Positions 1 through 7,549 of a DNA stretch of 26,833 nt are shown piece after piece. Each line of letters begins with the position of its first letter. Positions within the stretch are counted from its first letter, which is position 1. Source of the stretch: SIG603 sp964370115 (lineage in GTDB: Bacteria; Bacillota; Clostridia; Oscillospirales; Acutalibacteraceae); assembly GCA_964370115.1 (NCBI GenBank), contig CAYJIA010000030.1, positions 1 to 26,833 of the forward strand. The letters are read 5' to 3'. The notes beneath the pieces were generated by a model. The model was not told the origin of the DNA, ran no database searches, and saw only the letters and a list, made by a program, of their open reading frames with translations. Position numbers and translations under genes: made by a program.

Positions 1-80
1 CCCTACGATTTTTATTTTAAAATCTGTGGAAAACTTTACGCGACCAATGACCGCCAGTGAAGCTTGTCGAAAAACTAAGG

Positions 81-137
81 CACCGCCCCTACAATCACTA
101 TTTTATAATTGTCCTGAATTTCGGGTGCCGCCCCTAC
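81..137. repeat. Short GC-rich direct repeats upstream of the channel gene
   Basis: Two near-identical words, ACCGCCCCTAC at 82-92 and GCCGCCCCTAC at 127-137, stand out in AT-rich DNA, and a third partial copy (CCCTAC) opens the window at base 1. They look like fragments of a dispersed intergenic repeat. A related word, CCCCTACTT, recurs in the hairpin at 12831-12875. No coding function is visible between 1 and 209. Confidence 0.5.
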
Positions 138-166
138 TTGTAAAATCTTCTCCGTCGTGATACTAT
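138..166 (+). promoter_or_regulatory. Candidate sigma-A promoter of the channel gene
   Basis: TTGTAA (138-143), a 17-nt spacer, and TACTAT (161-166), 43 nt before the start codon. The -35 begins right after the GC-rich repeat ending at 137, so the repeat may form part of the promoter. Both hexamers are imperfect. Confidence 0.4.
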
Positions 167-209
167 ATCCCTATACTATTATATAGTAAAAATTTTTGGA
201 GGGCTTTTT

Positions 210-2063
210 ATGAAAGTTACATTTACAGAAAAGCTAAAATACAAGTTTGACAACCTTATGGCGCGTGGCGCGGTGGCATTGGTTGGCATTTTATTTTTAG
301 CTACAACATTAGTTATTGTCGCGGTAGGTTTGATATTATCTTTTATCAGTACCACTGACGGCAGCCTGCTCGACCATTTATGGGCAAGCCTCATGCATGT
401 TATAGATGCAGGCACAATAACCGGCGCCGACACTGCCAATACAGAGTTTGTTATATTGATGCTTTTAGTGACACTTTGCGGTATATTCGTCACTAGTATA
501 TTAATAGGTATTATAACAACAGGTTTTGAAGAAAAGCTTCGCAGTCTTAAAAAAGGTGATTCACGAGTTATTGAGAAGGATCATGTTGTCATTTTAGGTT
601 TTGACAATAATGTGTTCACACTTATATCAGAACTCATTATCGCAAACGAAAATCACAAGAACTCTTCTATCGTAATACTAGACCCACAAGACAAGGAGAC
701 TATCGAAGAAGAAATCGCTTCTCATTTCCCTGACTTAAAGACAACTAGAGTTATATGTCGTACCGGTAGTATCACCGATGTCAACATATTAAGGAAATGT
801 TCGCTTGAGACTTGCCGTTCTATTATAGTAAATGAGCAGAAGGATTTCATGACCATAAAATGCATAATCGCCATCAATAATTACTTTAATATTATAGAAA
901 GAGAAAAAGACCTACCTCATATAGTTGCAACTATTAATGACAAATCAAATTTCGAGACTATCAGCATTATTTCAAAAGGTAATGTCGAAGTCGTTTTAAT
1001 TGAAGATGCGGTTTCGAGAATTATAGCTCAGTCTTCAAGGCAACCAGGTCTTTCTAATGTACTTGTCGAACTATTCGACTTTGACGGTGACGAGTTATAC
1101 TTTGAGAACTTCCCTGTTCTTGTGGACAAGACTTTTGGTTTTGCTCTTAATCAATTTGAAGAGGCAGTTGTCTTTGGATTTAAGAGAGGCGAAAAGATCC
1201 ACCTCAATCCAAAAGCCGATACACTTTTAAAAATTGACGACGAGCTCATACTTTTAGTCGAGGACGACGGCGTAGCAAAAATCACTCCTCACAAAATGTC
1301 AGATAATATAGAAAGCATTATTTCTGACGAAAGTTCTGAAGAGACTTTGGAGAATGTCCTCATTATAGGTGTGAACGATATGCTTTCTAATATAGTATTA
1401 GAGCTTGATAACTATTTTGTCAAAGGCTCTAAGGTATTTGTTGCAAACGAAAGCTTTGAAAATTCTTTTGATGATGTAAAAGACAAGCTTACTAATATAG
1501 AAATGGTTCTTGAAAGTTGCGACACTCAAAGCCGTTTGAATTTAGAGAAATTAACTCAGGACAATATCAGCCATGTAATTTTGTTGAGCGACTATAATGA
1601 TACAGACGAAAACTCCGACTCACTAACGCTGTTTAAACTTATACATCTTAGAGACATCGCTCAAAAAACAGGAAGAGCTTATAGCATTACAAGCGAAATG
1701 CGCGACGTTTCTAATCAGCGCCTCGCAGAGGTAGCGAAAGTAAACGATTTAGTCGTCGGTTCAAACATCATAAATCTTATACTTGCCCAAATTTCTGAAA
1801 ACCGTTATTTATCAACTGTTTTCCAAGAGCTACTTACTGCCGAAGGCTCTGAGATATATATTAGAAAGGCATCGCTTTACACAAAGCTTTACACAGAGCT
1901 CGATTTCTATCAAGTCACTCAGGCTTTAAGTCAGCAAAACTGTGTAGCCATAGGTTATAAAAAACAACTAAAAGACGGTTTTAAAATCTTCCTAAATCCA
2001 AAAAAATCAGATAAATTCATTTTCACAGAAACAGACTACATCATAAGCCTTTCAGCAGATTAG
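210..2063 (+). CDS. CASTOR/POLLUX-like ion channel with two RCK/TrkA-N domains
   Basis: Predicted membrane ion channel of 617 residues. Two hydrophobic segments (about 21-45 and 80-104) flank a pore-like stretch around residues 55-72 containing VIDAGTITG. A large cytoplasmic part follows, with a first nucleotide-binding RCK domain starting near residue 124 (VVILGF) and a second starting near 383 (VLIIGV). This 2TM-RCK-RCK layout and the mid region resemble the CASTOR/POLLUX (DMI1) family, known in plants as nuclear-envelope cation channels for symbiotic signalling and present in bacteria with unclear roles. The start is supported by GGAGG eight bases upstream. It converges on sigF with a 4-base overlap of coding ends and no terminator between. 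Ion specificity cannot be read from sequence; a generic TrkA-N potassium channel is the alternative. Confidence 0.8.
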   Translation: MKVTFTEKLKYKFDNLMARGAVALVGILFLATTLVIVAVGLILSFISTTDGSLLDHLWASLMHVIDAGTITGADTANTEFVILMLLVTLCGIFVTSILIGIITTGFEEKLRSLKKGDSRVIEKDHVVILGFDNNVFTLISELIIANENHKNSSIVILDPQDKETIEEEIASHFPDLKTTRVICRTGSITDVNILRKCSLETCRSIIVNEQKDFMTIKCIIAINNYFNIIEREKDLPHIVATINDKSNFETISIISKGNVEVVLIEDAVSRIIAQSSRQPGLSNVLVELFDFDGDELYFENFPVLVDKTFGFALNQFEEAVVFGFKRGEKIHLNPKADTLLKIDDELILLVEDDGVAKITPHKMSDNIESIISDESSEETLENVLIIGVNDMLSNIVLELDNYFVKGSKVFVANESFENSFDDVKDKLTNIEMVLESCDTQSRLNLEKLTQDNISHVILLSDYNDTDENSDSLTLFKLIHLRDIAQKTGRAYSITSEMRDVSNQRLAEVAKVNDLVVGSNIINLILAQISENRYLSTVFQELLTAEGSEIYIRKASLYTKLYTELDFYQVTQALSQQNCVAIGYKKQLKDGFKIFLNPKKSDKFIFTETDYIISLSAD

Positions 2064-2719
2064 TCACAAAGGTAGGAGCGCATATAAAAAAGCACCTTCT
2101 TTTCCCTTCTGCTAATTTGCACCTGAGAACAGCCGAGAACTTCGGCTGTTTCTTTTTGTGTTTTATTCTTAAAATATCTAAGTCTTATGAGCTCTCTATC
2201 ATAATCGGAGAGCTTCTCTATAGTTTGTATTAAAGATAGCTTGTCTGTAAGGCTTTCTTCTTCGCTGTCAACTTTTACATCTATTGCCGCGTTTGTCTCA
2301 TCATCACTTTGTGTCAAAGATAGTGTTATAGCCAGTGAGTTCATCGCCTGACTTATTTTTTCTTCACTTTCGTTTAATGTACTTGCAAGATAAGAGACAG
2401 TGGGACTTGTTTTATGCTCTACCATAAACTTCTCTGTCTCTTGTTGTATTTTTCTTGCAAGCTCTTTGATGCCTCTTGAAACCTTTATTATTCCATCCGC
2501 CCTGAAAAACCCTTTAATTTCACCGAGTATTACCGGTACTGCATATGTCGAAAACTTAAGCCCTCGGTCGCTGTCGAATTTTTTTGCCGCTTTCACAAGT
2601 CCCAAACAGCCTATTTGGAATAAGTCCTCGTACTCAACACCTCTTCCGTTAAAGCGTTTTGCGCAGAGATGTACAAGCCCGATATTGTCTTCTACACAAA
2701 TTTTATTTTCTACACTCAT
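2060..2719 (-). CDS. sigF: RNA polymerase sporulation sigma factor sigma-F (short form)
   Basis: Forespore-specific sigma factor acting after asymmetric division, held inactive by SpoIIAB. The 219 residues contain the sigma-70 region 2 core (DLFQIGCLGLVKAAKKFD, then FSTYAVPVILGEIK), region 3 (KVSRGIKELARKI) and a region 4 helix-turn-helix (QKETAEVLGCSQVQISRREK). From knowledge of the family, Bacillus sigma-F is about 255 residues; this protein begins at the equivalent of EKNMRLV and lacks roughly 30-35 N-terminal residues. An in-frame TAA 48 nt upstream of the ATG rules out much extension. The start overlaps the spoIIAB stop (ATGA) and no Shine-Dalgarno is evident, so translation is probably coupled. 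Third gene of the spoIIA operon. Confidence 0.93.
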   Translation of the reverse strand: MSVENKICVEDNIGLVHLCAKRFNGRGVEYEDLFQIGCLGLVKAAKKFDSDRGLKFSTYAVPVILGEIKGFFRADGIIKVSRGIKELARKIQQETEKFMVEHKTSPTVSYLASTLNESEEKISQAMNSLAITLSLTQSDDETNAAIDVKVDSEEESLTDKLSLIQTIEKLSDYDRELIRLRYFKNKTQKETAEVLGCSQVQISRREKKVLFYMRSYLCD

Positions 2720-3147
2720 ACTTTTGGAGAGAGAAGTTTTGTAAGCGTCACGCTTGTCCCCTTGTTAGGAGCAGAAGTAACCCTTATTTTGTCGCAAAAA
2801 CTTTCCATAACCGCAAAACCTATGCCCGCTTGCTCGTCTCCTCCGGTAGAATAAAGTGGCGTCATCGCCTTTTCTATGTCGTCTATTCCACAACCCTTGT
2901 CTTTAATCCTCACAACAAGTCTATAGTCTTCATATAGTTTAACCGACAACCACACCATACCAGTGCTAACCTTATATGCATGAATAATCGCATTTGTCAC
3001 TGCCTCACTCACAGCGGTTTTTATGTCTGATAAATCCGCCACCGTCGGATCTATCGGTATTAAAAACGAACTTATCACGCCTCTTGCAAATGCCTCGTTA
3101 GACGATTTTGCAAGAAAGCTTACGTCCGCCTTGTTTAATATGTTCAT
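2716..3147 (-). CDS. spoIIAB: Anti-sigma-F factor SpoIIAB (serine kinase)
   Basis: Binds and inhibits sigma-F, and phosphorylates SpoIIAA with ATP; partner switching releases sigma-F in the forespore. The 143 residues match the GHKL-ATPase fold: N-box SEAVTNAIIHAY with Glu48 and Asn52 in the expected places, G1 box DKGCGI, a GIGF G2-like motif, and the terminal TLTKLLS strand region also seen in Bacillus SpoIIAB (146 residues). It starts at an ATGA overlap with spoIIAA, with AGGAGG inside the end of spoIIAA, and ends in another ATGA overlap with sigF, so the three genes are translationally chained. Confidence 0.95.
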   Translation of the reverse strand: MNILNKADVSFLAKSSNEAFARGVISSFLIPIDPTVADLSDIKTAVSEAVTNAIIHAYKVSTGMVWLSVKLYEDYRLVVRIKDKGCGIDDIEKAMTPLYSTGGDEQAGIGFAVMESFCDKIRVTSAPNKGTSVTLTKLLSPKV

Positions 3148-3464
3148 CGTCCCGCCCTCCTATCTTGTCCTGCAAATGAAAATATTCCTGCAATTTTTGC
3201 CATTTTGGATATTTCATCTGAAATATTACAAAGTATAACCCTTCCTCCCCAGTGTTTCATAAGTCTAATTCTCCCAAGTATCAAACCTATGCCTGAGCTA
3301 TCCATAAAACTCACCTCTTCAAAATCTAGCTTTAACACCATAGGCCTTAAAGATTGCAAGCTTTCGTCAAGGCCTGTCCTAATATTTGCCGCCGTATGAT
3401 GGTCTATGTCACCGCTAAATTTTGCCGTGAGAACATCGTCTTTAAATTCTAATCTAACAGCCAT
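3144..3464 (-). CDS. spoIIAA: Anti-anti-sigma-F factor SpoIIAA (STAS domain)
   Basis: Antagonist that binds SpoIIAB when dephosphorylated and thereby frees sigma-F. The 106 residues form one STAS domain with the signature SFMDSSGIGLILGR; Ser56 aligns with the phosphorylated Ser58 of the Bacillus protein. GDIDHHTA near residues 18-25 is also typical. It is about ten residues shorter than the Bacillus protein: the C-terminal end (QDRRAGR) is effectively the ribosome binding site of spoIIAB read in frame. AAAGGAG precedes the ATG. The 90 bases between this gene and folC should hold the spoIIA promoter, but no convincing sigma-H site was found. Confidence 0.95.
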   Translation of the reverse strand: MAVRLEFKDDVLTAKFSGDIDHHTAANIRTGLDESLQSLRPMVLKLDFEEVSFMDSSGIGLILGRIRLMKHWGGRVILCNISDEISKMAKIAGIFSFAGQDRRAGR

Positions 3465-3554
3465 TTTTAAATCTCCTTTACAATAAAATAAAAAATCCCA
3501 TAAAACTAACGCCTTATAGCTGTTAATTTTACAGGATAGTCTTTAATTAATTTG

Positions 3555-4832
3555 TCATTTTGTGTAAGTGGCAAGCATATTTTTCATAACAGGTCTTATT
3601 TCAGCCGCAAGGTAAAGCGAACCGCAAATAAATATCATATCGCTTTTTTCCAAAAGTGCCATCTCACAGGCTTGCTCTACCGTTTCCGCACTTTGCGCTA
3701 CGGTATAAGCGCTTGCAAGCTCAGAAAGTTTCTCTGCGCTGAGCGCTCTTGGATTATTGGGTGCGACAGTTATTATTTTCTTAAAGTGCTTTGCGACTTT
3801 TTCTAAAAAGCTTATGCTATCTTTGTCGCTCATCATTCCCATGATTGCCGTAGCTTTTTTGTGTCCCTTGTGTTTTTTCATAAACGCATCAAGAGCCTTT
3901 GCACAGCCCTCGTTGTGCCCTCCGTCTAAAATAACGGTGGGATCTTCGCTTAAAAGCTCCATTCTAGCCGGGATAAACGCCTCTCTTATTCCCTTTTTAA
4001 TGTCCTCGTCTTTTATTTTTTTATTAAAAAGCTTCACAGCATTTATTGCCGTTTGGGCATTATATACTTGGTGTATACCAGCAAAAGGTATTTTAATCTT
4101 TATATCTTCGACCTCTGCCTTGGTGGAACAAAGTTCTTGGCTTAATATTTTATTTTTCTTATGCTTTGGAATTATAAAGCTAATATCCTTTTCTTCGCAT
4201 TTAGAAAATATCGTGTCTAGCACTTCTTGTTCTTGAATTGGATAAATTACAAGCCTTGACTTGTTTTTCAAAATTCCGCATTTTTCCTCGGTAATCTGCT
4301 TTAGCGTTTCGCCTAAAACAGCAGTGTGATCAAGAGAAATTGAGGTAAGCACCGCAACTTCCTTGTCTTTTATTACATTCGTTGCATCAAACCTGCCGCC
4401 AAGACCTGTTTCTAAAACAACTATATCGCACTGATTTTCATGAAAATATTTAAAGGCAAGTGCAGTAATATATTCAAACTCTGTCAAGCTTTCATTTTCT
4501 TTTTCATATAGATAAGTCGCCTCTAAAGTGTCTTTCACTAGTTGTGTAAGCTCTTTTTTAGATATCATCTCGCCATTAATTTGCATACGCTCTCTAAAAT
4601 CCAACACATAAGGCGAGGTATAAAGCCCTACCTTGTATCCTGCATTTTTCAAAATTGATGCAATAAATGTGCAAGTAGAACCCTTGCCATTTGTTCCTGC
4701 GACGTGTATATACTTTAATTTTTTATGGGGTCTACCCAAAACTTTTAAATATCCGTCTATTCTTTCAAGTCCGGGTTTTGAGCCAAAAACTAATCTCTTA
4801 TGAATAGTCTCCAGCGCTTTTTCATAATCCAT
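3555..4832 (-). CDS. folC: Bifunctional folylpolyglutamate synthase / dihydrofolate synthase
   Basis: Cytoplasmic Mur-ligase-family enzyme that joins glutamate to dihydropteroate or to folates using ATP. Length (425 residues) is normal. Motifs: P-loop GTNGKGST at 46-53, the folate-loop region TSPYVLDFRERM, ETGLGGRFDATN, SLDHTAVLG, and in the C-terminal domain ILDGGHNEGC. The start has GGAG about six bases upstream of ATG. It lies downstream of the isomerase gene at 4991 but is separated by a repeat-rich spacer, and upstream of spoIIAA on the same strand, so read-through into the spoIIA operon is possible. Confidence 0.95.
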   Translation of the reverse strand: MDYEKALETIHKRLVFGSKPGLERIDGYLKVLGRPHKKLKYIHVAGTNGKGSTCTFIASILKNAGYKVGLYTSPYVLDFRERMQINGEMISKKELTQLVKDTLEATYLYEKENESLTEFEYITALAFKYFHENQCDIVVLETGLGGRFDATNVIKDKEVAVLTSISLDHTAVLGETLKQITEEKCGILKNKSRLVIYPIQEQEVLDTIFSKCEEKDISFIIPKHKKNKILSQELCSTKAEVEDIKIKIPFAGIHQVYNAQTAINAVKLFNKKIKDEDIKKGIREAFIPARMELLSEDPTVILDGGHNEGCAKALDAFMKKHKGHKKATAIMGMMSDKDSISFLEKVAKHFKKIITVAPNNPRALSAEKLSELASAYTVAQSAETVEQACEMALLEKSDMIFICGSLYLAAEIRPVMKNMLATYTK

Positions 4833-4846
4833 AATAACTCCTATAG

Positions 4847-4985
4847 TAATTAATAATGAATAATTGATAATGAATAATTATGGCGAAAACGCTTTGCGTT
4901 TTTTGAAACACGCCGCAGGCGTGAACCTTAATTCTCCATTCTCAATTACCAATTATCAATTTAAAATCAAAATGCATTGCATTTT
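4847..4985. repeat. MITE-like palindromic element A (three triloop hairpins with AT-rich arms)
   Basis: Three short perfect stems, each with a 3-nt loop: AAAACGC/GCGTTTT at 4886-4902 (loop TTT), CACGCC/GGCGTG at 4909-4923 (loop GCA), and AAAATGC/GCATTTT at 4969-4985 (loop ATT). AT-rich arms carry inverted words (AATTGATAAT at left, ATTATCAATT at right). The element fills the gap between the isomerase stop codon (4991) and the folC ribosome binding site. Related elements lie at 20872-20993, 21888-21947 and 26455 onward. Confidence 0.75.
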
Positions 4986-4990
4986 AATTT

Positions 4991-5812
4991 TTACCAACCT
5001 AAACCTTTTAGGTATTCACGGCTTATTTTTATCGCTTCTATAGATGGAATGTCGTAGGTGAAGTCTTGCTCTACAACAACCCATTTTGCGCCTGCCTCGA
5101 CAGAAGCCTCTAAAATAGATGGGAAATCTTGCATGCCACTGCCTACAGGTCTAAACTCAAATTTTCCTGTTTGCTCTTTTTTCTCGTTTTCTATGCCGAT
5201 AAGCTCATACATATTTGCAGGTTTGCCTTCTTTGTAGAAATCTTTTAGATGAACTACAGGAGCTTTTCCTGTGTATTTTTTTACATAATCAGCAGGATTT
5301 TCGCCGGCTATGTTTACCCAGCAAGTATCAAGTTCTGTTTGTAAATATTCTGTTGGGATTTTATTATACATATAGTCAAGTCCATACTCGCCGTTTTCCA
5401 TTTTGATAAACTCAAAGTCATGGTTGTGGTAAAGTAAAACTATGCCGTTTTCTTTGCAGCATTTTCCTATTTCTTCAATCTTTGCAAGATTTGCTTCAAA
5501 GTTTTTTCCGCCTGGTCTGTCTTCTTCATCAAGATAAGGAATTGCAATATGAGAAACGCCTATATCTTTGTATTTTTTAACTGTGCCCACTAAGTCTTCT
5601 GTAAGCTCTGAAAAAGGAACGTGTGCAGAAACTGGTGTTAAACCGATTTCTTTAAGCACTGCCGAAACCTCTGTGCCTGTCATGCCATAAGTTCCGGCAA
5701 GCTCTACGCCGTCGTAACCCATATCTTTAATTTTTTGCATAGTGCCTTTAAAATCTTTTTCAGCATAATCTCTTACAGAATATACTTGTACTGCTACTGG
5801 TAATGTTTTCAT
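4991..5812 (-). CDS. Sugar phosphate isomerase/epimerase (xylose isomerase-like TIM barrel)
   Basis: Member of the AP-endonuclease-2/IolE-like TIM-barrel superfamily, 273 residues, which typically isomerises or epimerises sugars or inositol derivatives using a divalent metal. Visible family marks are an N-terminal VQVYSVRD strand, GYDGVELAG (first acidic ligand), LLYHNHDFEF (His), the ELDTCWV strand (Glu/Asp ligands), VVHLKDF (His) and a terminal VVEQDFT (Glu). The start has AAAGGAG nine bases upstream. It has its own promoter (5854-5882) and a paralog at 6601-7455, the two flanking a lipoprotein gene. Substrate unknown. The repeat element begins almost directly after the stop. Confidence 0.85.
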   Translation of the reverse strand: MKTLPVAVQVYSVRDYAEKDFKGTMQKIKDMGYDGVELAGTYGMTGTEVSAVLKEIGLTPVSAHVPFSELTEDLVGTVKKYKDIGVSHIAIPYLDEEDRPGGKNFEANLAKIEEIGKCCKENGIVLLYHNHDFEFIKMENGEYGLDYMYNKIPTEYLQTELDTCWVNIAGENPADYVKKYTGKAPVVHLKDFYKEGKPANMYELIGIENEKKEQTGKFEFRPVGSGMQDFPSILEASVEAGAKWVVVEQDFTYDIPSIEAIKISREYLKGLGW

Positions 5813-5853
5813 TTTTATTAACTCCTTTTAACTGCTTGAATATTTTTAAAACA

Positions 5854-5882
5854 ATAATACACCTTAAATATTTTGCCGTCAA
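5854..5882 (-). promoter_or_regulatory. Sigma-A promoter for the isomerase gene at 4991-5812
   Basis: Read on the minus strand: TTGACG (5882-5877), exactly 17 nt, then TATTAT (5859-5854), about 42 nt before the start codon. Both hexamers are one base from consensus. Confidence 0.75.
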
Positions 5883-5940
5883 GTATATTAACCCAAAAGT
5901 ATCCAAAAATAAATAATAATTAAATAACAAAAAGTTTTTA

Positions 5941-5969
5941 TTGCCCACATGTCCTATTTGTGGTAAAAT
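5941..5969 (+). promoter_or_regulatory. Candidate sigma-A promoter for the lipoprotein gene
   Basis: TTGCCC (5941-5946), a 17-nt spacer, and TAAAAT (5964-5969), 35 nt before the ATG at 6005. It is divergent from the promoter at 5854-5882. Confidence 0.5.
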
Positions 5970-6004
5970 AACATATATATTTGAAAATTTAAGGGAGAAT
6001 GAGT

Positions 6005-6544
6005 ATGAAAAAAGTTCTTAGCATAATTCTTTTATGTACCGTACTTATGTTTAGTGGATGTCAAGTTATGAATAGCGACGTGGATTTAGGTCCGTTTTCG
6101 GAGGATGTAAGCGAATTTGCAGAAAAATATAATAGTGGTAGATACACAACAAGCCTTCAGGAAGGTGTAGAGATAATTTCTTGCCAATATGTTATAGACG
6201 AGTCGGTTAATCAGTGCAACCTGAAATTTTCAGTAAAAAACATGACTGGTGAGGCCAAAGATGTAAGCTTTAGATTGTTTTCAAGCTCAGATTTAAGAAA
6301 ATACACAGACGCCTACGACCCACTAGACTCTGACTTCGGTTTAGAGCCTGCAACTCTACAGCACGAAGACATTCGCACAATGAATATAATACTAGAATTT
6401 AAAACACCATATTCGAGCATGTCAGAAGCCGACAAGCAAGCCTTTATTGATGCAGTAAGCACAATGTATGCAGAGCTTCAAGTAGGAGAAGACATGAGCT
6501 ACTTAGCACTTGCTGTATCAGAGTCTGATACATTACACTCATAA
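6005..6544 (+). CDS. Small predicted lipoprotein of unknown function
   Basis: Not recognised beyond being a lipoprotein. A signal peptide (MKK, then a hydrophobic run) ends in lipobox FSGC with Cys19 as the likely lipidated residue, so the 179-residue protein is probably anchored on the outer face of the membrane. The rest is a soluble domain rich in Ser, Asp and Glu with beta-strand-like stretches (CNLKFSVKNMTGEAKDVSFR), reminiscent of small immunoglobulin-like extracellular domains; that is inference only. I chose ATG 6005 rather than 5999 because AAGGGAG lies seven bases before 6005 but would touch 5999. Monocistronic, between its own promoter and a strong terminator. Confidence 0.75.
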   Translation: MKKVLSIILLCTVLMFSGCQVMNSDVDLGPFSEDVSEFAEKYNSGRYTTSLQEGVEIISCQYVIDESVNQCNLKFSVKNMTGEAKDVSFRLFSSSDLRKYTDAYDPLDSDFGLEPATLQHEDIRTMNIILEFKTPYSSMSEADKQAFIDAVSTMYAELQVGEDMSYLALAVSESDTLHS

Positions 6545-6550
6545 AAAAAG

Positions 6551-6585
6551 CACTCACACGAAAAATATCGTGTGAGTGTTTTTTT
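6551..6585. terminator. Bidirectional rho-independent terminator
   Basis: A perfect 11-bp stem (CACTCACACGA / TCGTGTGAGTG) with a 6-nt loop, followed by a run of T on + and preceded by a run of A (T on minus). It serves both the lipoprotein gene and the converging isomerase gene ending at 6601. Confidence 0.92.
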
Positions 6586-6600
6586 ATTCTACATTTTCAA

Positions 6601-7455
6601 TTATTCCCATTCAATGCCTGTAAACTTTTTAAAGTTCTCCATGCTGCGTTTTACGCTTTCAATTCTCTCTAGTTGTGTGTGGTCTTGCTCTAAGATTATA
6701 TACTCGGCGCCTATTTCATTTGCCGCGTCTATGATTTTTTGTATATCCATTATACCTGTGCCGATTTCTGTGAAATCTAGTGGATTGATGTTTCCAAATG
6801 CCATTTCACGTGTAATAAACACAGTTGGATCTAGGTCTTCAATTACATTGATTTTTGACTCTGTTGTTTTAGAGAAATCTTTTTGGTGTACAAGTTTTAC
6901 TCTATTTCCCATAGTTTTTAGAACTTCTACAGGGTCGGCACCTCCTCGCATTACCCAGAAAGTATCTACTTCAAATCCAACATATTCAGGGTTTGTGTTT
7001 TCCATTATATGGTACATCACATATTTTCCGTCGATTTTTTGAAATTCATGTGCGTGGTTGTGCACGATGAACATCATGCCTTCTTTTGCACATTCTTTAC
7101 CTACATTGTTGTAGTACTCACATCTTTCCAAAAGATTTTCATAGCTTGTATAAAAATCCGCAGATTGTCCGATGTATTTATTGCCTATAGACTTGTTAAA
7201 AGCGATAATGTCGGGTAAAGTTTCGTCGTTTATTGGTCTGTAGTGACCGCCTATAACTTTTGAACCAAAAGGCTCTAGAGTTTTTAACAAATCATCAGAT
7301 TTTACACCAAAACCAATTCCTGGTGTTTCGTCTACTGTAGCATTTGCAACCTCTAGATATTTATAACCCATGTCTGCAAGCGCCTTCAGTGTTTCTAGCG
7401 GGTTGTTTACCATGTCGTCTCTTACTGAATATAACTGAATACCAACTTTAAGCAT
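6601..7455 (-). CDS. Sugar phosphate isomerase/epimerase, paralog of the gene at 4991
   Basis: Second TIM-barrel isomerase/epimerase, 284 residues. It shares the N-terminal VGIQLYSVRD strand, GYKYLEVAN (first Glu), FIVHNHAHEF (His), GFEVDTFWV (Glu/Asp pair), VKLVHQKDF (His) and IILEQDHT (Glu), the ordered metal-ligand pattern of this superfamily. Divergent enough from the first copy to act on a different substrate. Start supported by AAGGAG nine bases upstream of ATG. Own promoter at 7505-7533; ends at the shared terminator 6551-6585. No sugar transporter or kinase is nearby to indicate the pathway. Confidence 0.85.
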   Translation of the reverse strand: MLKVGIQLYSVRDDMVNNPLETLKALADMGYKYLEVANATVDETPGIGFGVKSDDLLKTLEPFGSKVIGGHYRPINDETLPDIIAFNKSIGNKYIGQSADFYTSYENLLERCEYYNNVGKECAKEGMMFIVHNHAHEFQKIDGKYVMYHIMENTNPEYVGFEVDTFWVMRGGADPVEVLKTMGNRVKLVHQKDFSKTTESKINVIEDLDPTVFITREMAFGNINPLDFTEIGTGIMDIQKIIDAANEIGAEYIILEQDHTQLERIESVKRSMENFKKFTGIEWE

Positions 7456-7504
7456 TTTGAATTTCTCCTTTATTTTTCATAAAATTTATGATAACTGTCA
7501 TATA

Positions 7505-7533
7505 ATTTTACTTCAATATAAACAAAATGTCAA
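7505..7533 (-). promoter_or_regulatory. Sigma-A promoter for the isomerase gene at 6601-7455
   Basis: On the minus strand: consensus TTGACA (7533-7528), 17-nt spacer, TAAAAT (7510-7505), about 50 nt ahead of the start codon. It lies directly downstream of the sleB stop. Confidence 0.8.
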
Positions 7534-7549
7534 CGCTTATTTTACAAAA

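Noticed and set aside
3465..3554. Sigma-H promoter for the spoIIA operon
   Set aside because: A sigma-H site is expected from knowledge of Bacillus, but no RNAGGAWWW / RNNGAATWW pair with correct spacing was found, so none is annotated.
3757..4236. 159-residue open frame on + inside folC
   Set aside because: Antisense to well-conserved FolC motifs, with a hydrophobic composition typical of reversed coding sequence and no ribosome binding site.
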